This document shows, one piece after another, positions 37,401 through 45,520 of a stretch of 64,000 bases of DNA. Source of the stretch: Steromphala cineraria (taxonomy: Eukaryota > Mollusca > Gastropoda > Trochida > Trochidae). The stretch is from contig OU744724.1 of assembly GCA_916613615.1 (NCBI GenBank), positions 32,747,607 through 32,811,606 of the forward strand. The letters run 5' to 3'. Position 1 is the first letter of the stretch. Each line of letters opens with the position of its first letter. Below the pieces are notes generated by a model, which made no database searches, had not been told where the DNA came from, and was given only the letters and a program-made list of their open reading frames with translations. A program made the translations under genes and the position numbers.

Positions 37401-40400
37401 ATCGCCTGCCTTGAATAATCGCCTGGCTTGAAAATCTCCTTGTCGCAGCCCTCTTTATAATAAATACTAGCAATCGCCTGCCTTGAATAATCGCCTGGCT
37501 TGAAAATCTCCTTGTCGCAGGCCTCGTTATAATAAATACTAGTAATCGCCTGCCTTGAATAATCGCCTGCCTTGAAAATCTCCTTGTCGCAGCCCTCTTT
37601 ATAATAAATACTAGCAATCGCCTGCCTTGAATAATCGCCTGCCTTGAAAATCTCCTTGTCGCAGGCCTCTTTGTAATAAATACTAGTAATCGCCTGCCTT
37701 GAATAATCGCCTGCCTTGAAAATCTCCTTGTCGCAGCCCTCTTTATAATAAATACTAGTAATCGCCTGCCTTGAATAATCGCCTGGCTTGAAAATCTCCT
37801 TGTCGCAGGCCTCTTTATAATAAATACTAGCAATCGCCTGCCTTGAATAATCGCCTGGCTTGAATAATCCCACCGATTTTAAAACAATGTTAACCAAGTC
37901 GTCAGTGTTGTCTCGTTATTCTTAATATATGCATTCTGATGCAGTTTTTAACATCGATCTATATAAAACGCCTGATATTCACCGGAGAGTATTTACTGAA
38001 ATGATATTGTCACACCCGGCAGTAGGCCTACAGCTACTACGTAAGGACGTTTGCTAGCGGCCGGTACGGTTTGCTATATATGTTCAGGCAACGGCGCGCT
38101 ATGGCATAATGATATCGAAATTCTTTGATTATACTGTCGATTTATGTCATTTAAAGAAAGCCAGTATCTAGATAAAGTTATTAACAACGAAATGTGGTCC
38201 AAGTTATTGTTTAAGTATGCATTATACAAGTTAGTTCATTGATTACTTACAGCGCGTATTCATATGATTATTTTCAGGTATGTAACACTGTATCCTATAT
38301 AAATATGCCCAAAACGCTTGACGATAACATATTTTTTTATGCATTGGCCTAAATATATCAGGGACAACTTAAAAGATGCAAAACTTATGACATGTTGTAA
38401 GGTTGATGTTACGGTTGCTAATGGTGCCAATGTGTCACTAGGGACCGTTTCCTGTACCTATAGCAACCGAAGCATGGCAAATCATCTATTACTTCATTAC
38501 CTTGACATTTTATTAAATTCTTACTTAATATTAGTATAGTGAATTTGTCTCAAAGAAGCTTAAATTTTGATATTATGTATTCAAGAGATGCTACAATACA
38601 AAATGACATTGCAATAGCGTGTCCTTGATATGACCATAGCAACCGTAAAGGCTACTAGCATACGTCATCAGGCAGTACTAGCATACGTCATCACGCAGTA
38701 GCGTATTACAGGATGTGATTGTGAATTCATGGAACTGAAATACATAACCGCCTACCTTGAATAATCTCCCGGTCAATGCGACGTTTGAAATTAAAATTGG
38801 CCGGCTATTATTCAGAGATTACGGTATTTATTAAAACTTGTAAAGCTTCGTAAGGGTGAATACAAAACGCTTATATCATTATGTTCCAAGTTTGCCTAGA
38901 CTTATCATTGAGATTACAGCGTATATCATTGAAAATAGGGTGTTCTTTCATACTTGGTCAAAGTTTTCCTATATCTGTAGTTATAAAAATATAGCGTATA
39001 TCATTTATAGACAGTTTGCTCCTTTCCTTACTATTCACAATCCGTCTACATCTAAAATCATATAATATAGCGTCTGTGAGTTTAGATAAATCGCTTCTTT
39101 AATATATTCCAAGTTTGCCGACAACTATGATTGAGAATACAAAGCTGTAAGTGAAAGTGATGCGCTTCGTTCATGTTTTTAATAGAAACCAAAAATTATG
39201 ATGTCCGATTGTGTGTTGCAGCGGTGGCTTGCCACGACTCCAGGCTTAGGAGATGAATCATTTTGGACAAAGTATGAAGAAAATGCTAAGGTGAGTTAAT
39301 TATTCGTCGGAAATACATATTTTAAAAATGGTTAAAAGAAAGCTTGTTTAATTCATCGCAGTTTATGTTAATCATCAACCAAAACATGTTTTTTTCCATT
39401 GTAGGGTTTGGTAACTCTTACTCCAGTACGGAATAAAGAATGCTTCAATAACGGTAAGGTATCATTATATTTTGGATATACCTTATAAATAACTAAAATA
39501 AATTTTCAAAAACAGTTATTTATCAACAATATCAGATAGGAGCATTTACTAGGGGAACTACAGACTTTTTAATGTTGTTTATCAATATGTCTACAAATAA
39601 TTGATTTAAAGACATTTTTGTAACAGGATGACTGATTTGTTTCATATTACATCATTTATAAATAGGAATAACAAGCAAATTAAAAAAAAACTGTAATCAT
39701 GTATTTGATTGTAGGTTACCCTCTATTTGCTAATTAAAACCGTTACAATGTATTTGGTCGCTGGTTGTTCAGGTGACTGACGGAAGGACAAGAGGTCCGT
39801 GCTAGGACCACCAAGCCAATTGTTACCAGTAGAACTATTGTTACCCTCTATCGGCCAATTTTTGAATAGTATACTGTCTCTGGTCGATGGCTCAAGGTAA
39901 CTGGCGGATGGACCAAATGTCGGTGCTAGGACCACCAATAGCGTATATAGGAAATTGTTACTAATAGAATCAATGTTACTAATATCGGCCAATTGTTGGA
40001 GTAGTAACATGTATCATGTTGGTGGCTGCAGGTGACTGGCGGATGGACCAGGAGGCTGTACAGGGAGCCCTTCTGATCATCCTCAACCAGGACAAACCTG
40101 AGTTCCAGCAACCCTACCAGCTCCTCTCTCTCCTCATGGATATAGACGCCGCTCTCATGAAGTGGAGGAGTGAGTCACATGAGATTTGTCCTCTTTATAG
40201 TAGTTACAGACTCATTAATGCAAGACAAGTATCTGTACACCTAGAGCAAACAATTTTGCACTTACTTACAGTTTCCTTGCATTTAAGATTGATTTCCAGT
40301 CGCACTACCCCTCCCCGTTCTCTTATTTTCGTATTCTCCTCTGTAACGAAAAATGAAAAGAAATCTGAACTGTTGTGCATAGACTTCATAGAGTGATTAA

Positions 40401-42131
40401 AAAATTGAAGATTTGATGGATATGTGACACCGAAGACAGGCTACAAGGACCATGTTTAACTCCCCTTTTTCATATTCTTCTCAAGAACGAAAATGTATAG
40501 CTTAATGTTGTCAGTGCGGAATTGTAGATGATGTGACTCTCTATGACTCTAAGAATGGTTCACCCCCTTAAAACTTTTTCATTTCTTAAAGAAATTGCAT
40601 GTATTTCATGTATATGATTAATCTATGCATGGTCCATAACCCCTACAGGTACCCATATCCACATGGTACACCGTATGATTGGCCAGAAGCAGGGCACAGG
40701 CGGCGAGAAGCAAACTTCGGGATACGATTATCTCTTCTCAACATACAGGTATGTATTCTTATAAGGCATTTACACATAACAGTGCAGTGGTAAGCGCGTT
40801 TGGCTTCTGATCGAGAGGTCCGGGGTTCGAATCCCGCCTTAATCTGCAGGAGATATCTAACACGCATTGGTTCGAGTGCAATGCTACACTAAATTTCAGC
40901 GTAGTATCACCCATGGTTCGCTAGTTCCGGCCGATGCTCGCAGGTTTCACCGCAATGCGGACTTTTGCTCTGCACTAATACTAGCAGTCGCGATACAAAA
41001 TTAAATACTATTGAAAACGGCGTTAAACCCAACATCACCTCCCCTCACTCACCTATATCTTCACCCGCAAGGCATAACTTGCTCTAGAGGTAATCATTGG
41101 TTTAAGTAAATCTTGCTACATTGGCCAAAATTTGTTCTTTGAGTATAGAACCCTTATTGGCACTAAGTGAGCAAACTGAAATGAGTTCAGAGGCAGTAGG
41201 ATAAAAGCTGACACAAAATAATTTAGGAAAATAGACAGTTGTTGGACTTAAGCAAGGGAAGTTGACTTATAAATACTCAATGTTTGGACCATTTATCCTG
41301 AAATCGACGTCTTATGTTGTTAATTCAAATACATCCATTTAAGGCATTTGAATTTTATATTCAGTAAGCGGAAAGTATATAATTGTGATTGAATAACTCA
41401 ACAGAAGTCAAGTGATCATTTCAATTCAATCTTGTCACATTTTACACTATTGTTTAACAAATGCCTTCCAAGAAGGTTAGCTTTTATGAAGGGTCTGTCT
41501 TATTGTTTCCTGGATTCTTTTCTCAATCTAAGATAAGATAATATCTAACTAGTTATATGGGTGTCTATTATGTACACTCATGAGCAAAAGAAACATACCA
41601 AATACAACATTTTCGTTACACCAGTCTTTAGAAGCCATCTTAACTACGATAAGAATGTTTAAATTAAAAATCTCTTTACATTTTTGAAAATTCGCCTCGT
41701 TTTGGAATCTTTATAATTAAACAACAGAGAAGAGTTCATGAAGGTCATTTATATTGCCAAATGATAACATCTTTATTAAATAGTAAAAAGGTAAAATTTA
41801 CAAAAACAGAAAAACATTCGAAAATGAGCACTCACTATTGGTTCTTATTTTCAAAACATATTCCCTATAGACTACTACTCAGGGATTCAAATGCTCTTTT
41901 CTCTGGCAGCAATTTTTTCGATTTTATTCCCTAAAATGAGGTAACATTTCTTTTGCTCATGAGTTTAATATTTTCTTTGATCACTGATGTTTTCTCTGAA
42001 CATAAAGACCAAACATTCCTTCTTTCAGCGACAAATACAAGGTGTTCCGCGACCTGTTCAAGCTGGCTACTTACCTCCGACCTCGTGAAGAGGTCCCTGA
42101 ACTGGACATCCGCAGTCTCCAACTTGACTGA
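28485..42131 (+). CDS. TDO2: Tryptophan 2,3-dioxygenase, 12 coding exons
   Basis: Heme enzyme that opens the indole ring of L-tryptophan with O2 to give N-formylkynurenine, the first step of the kynurenine pathway; normally a cytosolic homotetramer. Coding exons: 28485-28523, 29329-29404, 29935-30002, 30482-30550, 31820-31881, 32580-32655, 33524-33643, 39222-39290, 39405-39453, 40032-40169, 40649-40748, 42029-42131. All have GT/AG borders, and the phases join into 322 codons. Family motifs in order: HDEHLF (28-33) with distal His37, ELWFKQ (41-46), NFVDYR (Arg105, substrate carboxylate), GSGFQSLQFR (111-120), TPGL (176-179), LMDID (235-239), MVHRMIG with proximal heme ligand His263, and GTGG (Thr272). 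The N terminus is short, and residues ~190-215 replace a helical region some 35-40 residues longer in human and fly enzymes. The symbol follows the vertebrate gene (vermilion in flies). Family assignment is very confident; the exact start is less so. Confidence 0.93.
29450..29640 (+). pseudogene. LINE reverse transcriptase fragment in intron 2
   Basis: The frame reads FFTTSNSVRQGCMLPPLLF then INKLAEDLHQ, matching the part of non-LTR reverse transcriptases before the catalytic FADD box (typical VRQGC-LSPLLF-FIN-LA). The FADD box itself is missing; sequence after YMVSIVLL diverges. A short dead relic in the sense orientation of the host gene. Confidence 0.65.
30650..31440. repeat. Intron 4 tandem element, ~120-180-bp units
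   Basis: It begins with a 16-bp palindrome (CCGCAAAGCTTTGCGG, 30660-30675) and a GTGGTTCC minisatellite (about 30690-30742). It continues with about four diverged copies of a block containing CTGTTTCCGG, ACCATAACTCAAAA, TTTACAAAACTTGGTAT, TGGTGCCTTTTG and GTTTCCATGGAAACA. The blocks begin near 30765, 30923, 31044 and 31210. No coding function is seen; it is probably part of a non-autonomous mobile element. Confidence 0.65.
31874..32390. repeat. Intron 5 tandem array, ~97-bp unit, five copies including the exon-5 donor
   Basis: The anchor TAGACTAACATTTAGTCTC recurs at 31924, 32021, 32118, 32215 and 32321. Each unit holds ATTACAGGTAT or a variant, matching the exon 5/intron 5 junction (GATTACAG|GTAAAC), and then a TGTTGTTTTATAGTAGAC block as found just after the real donor. 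The array starts at the splice site itself. Confidence 0.85.
33125..33376. mobile_element. Long-TIR MITE with 12-bp target duplication, copy 2 (intron 6)
   Basis: Starts AGTCTAAGTAAACCTAGCC and ends GGTTTACTTAGACT. The flanks 33113-33124 and 33377-33388 match at 10 of 12 positions (CAATGTCAGC core). The interior resembles 14453-14717. It is wholly inside intron 6 of the dioxygenase gene. Confidence 0.8.
33662..37869. repeat. Intron 7 minisatellite, 72-bp unit, about 58 copies
   Basis: The unit is built from two similar halves (GCCTGCCTTGAATAATC and GCCTGCCTTGAAAATCTC), then CTTGTCGCAGGCCTCTTT and GTAATAAATACTAGTAATC. Every copy keeps the length of 72, a multiple of three, so stop-free units give long minus-strand frames of 1391 and 948 codons made only of a 24-residue repeat. 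These are not credited as genes. Variants cluster into higher-order blocks, for example three-unit (216-bp) repeats around 36960-37550. The high identity implies recent expansion. Single degenerate relatives occur at about 38747-38786 and 46672-46720. Confidence 0.95.
38747..38830. repeat. Isolated relative of the 72-bp repeat
   Basis: CCGCCTACCTTGAATAATC, followed by TCCCGGTCAATGCGACGTTT and an inverted TTATTCAGAGATTACGG. The first part matches the first half-unit of the intron-7 array, so the array may have arisen from a dispersed element of this kind. It lies in intron 7 after the array. Confidence 0.5.
39771..40031. repeat. Intron 9 degenerate tandem copies of the exon-10 acceptor
   Basis: The start of exon 10 (GCAG|GTGACTGGCGGATGGACC) has two upstream look-alikes: TTCAGGTGACTGACGGAAGG at about 39769 and TCAAGGTAACTGGCGGATGG at about 39892. 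The copies are about 123 and 136 bp apart and share GTGCTAGGACCACCAA and TCGGCCAATT further on. The genuine acceptor is the last copy, the only one followed by the conserved reading frame. Confidence 0.8.
40775..41053 (+). repeat. tRNA-derived SINE in intron 11
   Basis: The 5' part is tRNA-like: an A-box-like AGTGGTAAGCGCG, an anticodon-arm-like stretch and a perfect B box in GGGGTTCGAATCCCGCC. The body ends with GAAAACGGCGTTAAACCC and a C/A/T-rich tail of CTCACTCACC type. No functional tRNA fold is complete. Inserted in sense orientation between exons 11 and 12 of the dioxygenase gene. Confidence 0.8.
41576..41964. mobile_element. 389-bp TIR element in intron 11
   Basis: The ends ACTCATGAGCAAAAGAAA and TTTCTTTTGCTCATGAGT are perfect reverse complements of about 18 bp, with weaker extension inward. 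There is no ORF. It ends 64 bp before exon 12. No clear target duplication was found, so the superfamily is open. Confidence 0.75.
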
Positions 42132-42159
42132 ACACGTCTCTGTTACCACTTCTTTGAGC

Positions 42160-43063
42160 TTTGAGTCTCCACTGATGTATCTTTGATATTCTTTATCTCG
42201 TGTGATTCTCCATTATTTATATATTTGATATTTTCAATTAATTTGGTTCTCCACGTGATAAATATCTGGTATTCGTTACCGAATTTGGTTTTCCATTTGA
42301 TGACTATTTGATATTCTTAATCTAATGTGGTTTTCCATCCATCTGATGACTATTTGATATTCTTAATCTAATGTGGTTCTCCACTTGATGAATATTTGAT
42401 AATGTTTATCTACCTTAGGTCAACCATTTAATGAAACTTGTTGATATAAACTTAAGTCTTCATCGAAAGAATCTTATAATAATATAATACATTTATATAT
42501 GATATATATATATATAGATAAAATTGGAAAAGTTTACTAGTATACAGTTTTACATAATCAAAAGATAAAAAATGACACAAAGCCAATCAAAACTCCAACA
42601 TGTTTCAATGGTATCATATATATATATATATATATATAATATTTATTCTACTAATATTTGATCTAGTTTGGTTCTCCACTTTATAGATCTTTTTTTATTG
42701 CTTAACTTATTTGGTTCTCCATTTGATGAATATTTGATATTGTTTATCTAATGTCATTCTCGACTTTATTAATATTTAATATTCTTGATCCAATTTGGTT
42801 CTCAACTTGATGAATATATGATATTCTTTAAACAATTTTGTTCTCTAAGTCAACAATTTAATGAATCGTTGATAATTTTTATCCACGTTGAGTCTCCACC
42901 GAAGGAATCTTTGATAATCTTTATCCACGTTGAGTCTCCACTTAATTAATCTGTGATAATCTTTATCCAACTTGAGTCTCCACCGAAGGAATCTCTGATA
43001 ATCTTTATCCACCTTGAGTTTCCACTTAATAAATCTTTGATAATATTTATAGACTGTTCTCAT
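42160..43063. repeat. Diverged minisatellite downstream of the dioxygenase stop, ~42-50-bp units
   Basis: Units such as TTGATATTCTTAATCTAATG plus TGGTTCTCCACTTGATGAAT repeat from just after the stop codon. From 42850 to 43063 they become a cleaner 42-bp form (CTTTGATAATCTTTATCC ... TTGAGTCTCCACC), about five copies. The 42-bp form gives a 14-residue repeat frame on the minus strand that is taken as chance. (TA)n tracts near 42500-42520 and 42615-42640 interrupt it. Part may lie in the 3' untranslated region; an AATAAA occurs at about 43084. Confidence 0.75.
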
Positions 43064-43089
43064 TTAGACCAATGTGGGTCTTAAATAAA

Positions 43090-45138
43090 CGAATATTTAT
43101 TGATAGTGTCTCACCTTCAGTCTCATCCATGCAGTCACTAGTCTTAAATAATGGCGAACTGGTGAACTGCCAACATGACTTTGAGAAATTACATGCGAAA
43201 GTTTTTATCCACCGGATGGAATGAAGGGTTATGGAACATTATGTAGATTGAGTTACACAGAAACGTTTTCGCGTTGAAAACATATTCCTGGTGAACAGTC
43301 AACATGACTTTGAGAAATATAATGCGAAAGATTATTATGCAATCTTTGATTATATTATTCCTTGTTCCCTTCTGTTGGCAGATCGACCCCGGTTCTTTCA
43401 TCAACTTTTTGTGGTGCTTTTTTATTTATATAGTGTATAACCAAGTTGATATTTAGTTCTGGAATTCTTGTTGATACATGTATACAGCTGCGTACCTCAA
43501 GTTTGTTCACTTGCTTGTGTATCTTGGTGCAAATATCTTGTAAATTGGGTTTCATTTTGACGTCCATAAAATAACTCCAGGGGCACCTACAAGCAAGAAC
43601 CAATTATCCATTAGTACGATAATCATTCCCAAACCATATTTCGGGATCGTCTTGACACTGGTACTGACTTTAGATATTTGGCATGATTAAATAGACAGAT
43701 GGGGTCATATTTGTGAAATTCAGATTTTCTCAAATTTCGATTTAAATATTCTATATAAACATTGTAAGAAAGAAATCAGTACATTTATTTTGTATTAATG
43801 CAAAGGAACAAATGTGACCTAGGCCTAAAGCTATTTATCTCTAATGAAGGATGTTATAGCGAAAAATACAAAATAGTGTTTTCAAAATTTTGACCCCTGG
43901 TCATTTCAATGCCCTGCCAAATTAGTTACGGTTATCTTTTAGGTATGACATACGAATATGTTAACGCAAACTGAATGTTAATATATGTACTCAAATTTCA
44001 ACATTATCTGTTTCGTGTTAGCATGGCTAGGATGCCCCAAAGACATTCCAAATAACATGATATTTGCACTAAAAACGCAGGTAAGTTTAAAACTTAAGAT
44101 ACGCAGCTGTGAGTGTTGTTACTATTGTCAATATCATGTATAATGTTTATTTATTTGTATATATGAAATTAATAATAGGTCATACATTTTTAAAAAGCAT
44201 GAAGAAATATTATGTTTTAAAAACGAAGGATTGATGATTTATCATATTTGTACATAGGAACACATCTGTATCTTTTGAATCCGGAATGTGTTGTTTTGTT
44301 TTGTTGTTGATGAACGGAATGAATAAAATCATTTAAATCAATTTGATTATTCGAAGTTATTTTTACGCCGCTGAGGATGTGTGCAATATAGGAATGCGAT
44401 GCGCGCAGTACTTGTTAGATGAACTAGGCACCCTAGCTATTAGATTATTTACAGGTATATATATTTCGATCAAGATTTTGCTCATAATGAGGTATGCAAC
44501 TTAGTACATCCAACAAGAAAGAACCAAAAGAAAAAAATATTGATTTAGATCATTTTGCTTATTCGAATCCGTTATAGACTGAGGTAAGGACTTGTCCTAC
44601 ATAAAACATACCTTTAAATTTGTTCTGTGAATCTAGTTATGAAGTAAGAAGTCCTGACTATAATGTAGCCTATGTAAAGAGTAGGATAACAAGTTGCTAT
44701 CGTGTTTGTTTAACTACTGTCATTTTCCAAATCGTCTGAAGCGTCATAAAATCTCACATCCCTGCAGTAAACTGATCAGTTAACATTCTGTACCCTACCT
44801 TAGCTAGTAATAGTAGAATTTATATTAACAAAGAAAGCGATTACTTCATGAGAACATGTAAAAGATTATAAAAAGAAAGACTTTGGACACACAACATATA
44901 CATAAAAGAGAACAGCATTGGCTAACGGGTAAACATGGTAAATTAACCCACATATGTGACGTCATCCTCTTAAATTCATGTTTTCCTTGTTTGTGTCATG
45001 ATTTTTTGGCAGATATATATTTTTTAAAATTCATAAATGATTTCTCAACTGTAGTCAAAAGGTATTCTAGAAAGAGAACGTTTCTTTGATAATGCCCTGT
45101 GGCATCAGACCATTAACAAAGAAATAATATATGAAAAA
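43090..45138. other. Intergenic between convergent genes, no firm gene
   Basis: Separates the dioxygenase gene (+) from the acidic-protein genes (-). It contains one exon-like minus-strand block (43496-43586) and another plus-strand block (44022-44080, ending ACGCAG|GTAAGT), each with splice-like borders but no partner exons. No family similarity was recognised. Confidence 0.4.
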
Positions 45139-45250
45139 TTTATTCAACGTAAAGTGTAAAAATAACAAATAATATAATGTGATAGGCACCGTAGTTCTTT
45201 ATAGCACCAAATTCATTGGACAAAGTGAAGAAGCTATTAACATGACTTTA

Positions 45251-45511
45251 TCACGTGCTCAATTGATTTAAACGTCCTTTTATCCAACTCTTTTCATGTA
45301 GCTCTCTTACAAATCCGCATTTAAGGTACCAGCCATGAAAGCGTTTGGAAACCAACATGAGCCCCTCTTTGCCTTTGTTCAATCGAACCTGTTCCAGATT
45401 ATCGGTATCTTGATTGTGAAATATGGACTTGAACTCTCCTAAAGGATGTTTGCCTTTTCTCCACTCACAACGAATGTTCAAAACTGTTCTGTAGTAGGCC
45501 TTGAAGCGCTC
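45251..45511 (-). CDS. Possible third exon of acidic-protein gene A
   Basis: An 86-codon open stretch in the same frame as gene A exon 2 but separated from it by two stop codons. It is basic and protein-like (LGEFKSIFHNQDTD, LVSKRFHGWYLKCGFVRELH). A strong donor (GACG|GTAAGAG) lies at the end of the exon-2 frame, and a CAG acceptor 60 nt later restores frame, which would remove both stops. An AATAAA lies about 107 nt after its stop (45139-45144). No homologous exon was found for gene B, so this could instead be chance. Confidence 0.35.
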   Translation of the reverse strand, partial: ERFKAYYRTVLNIRCEWRKGKHPLGEFKSIFHNQDTDNLEQVRLNKGKEGLMLVSKRFHGWYLKCGFVRELHEKSWIKGRLNQLST

Positions 45512-45520
45512 CTAAAATCT

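Noticed and set aside
33658..37833. A 1391-codon minus-strand ORF, plus 948- and 369-codon frames in the same region
   Set aside because: All are translations of the 72-bp minisatellite, whose length is a multiple of three and whose unit has no stop in those frames. It lies inside a TDO intron, and two different frames are open at once, which argues against coding selection.
33662..37869. CRISPR-like array
   Set aside because: Units are contiguous 72-bp repeats with no unique spacers, in a eukaryotic intron.
40016..40396. A 126-codon plus-strand ORF
   Set aside because: It overlaps TDO exon 10 in a frame that continues past the splice donor into intron; the spliced TDO model explains it.
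40775..40860. Functional tRNA gene
   Set aside because: The tRNA-like region continues into a SINE body and tail and the cloverleaf is incomplete, so it was called a SINE.
42845..43063. A 14-residue repeat protein on the minus strand
   Set aside because: It is explained by the 42-bp minisatellite downstream of TDO, with no start context or homologue.
44022..44080. A 59-nt plus-strand block ending at a strong donor (ACGCAG|GTAAGT)
   Set aside because: Too short, with no homologue and no partner; it lies past the complete TDO stop codon.
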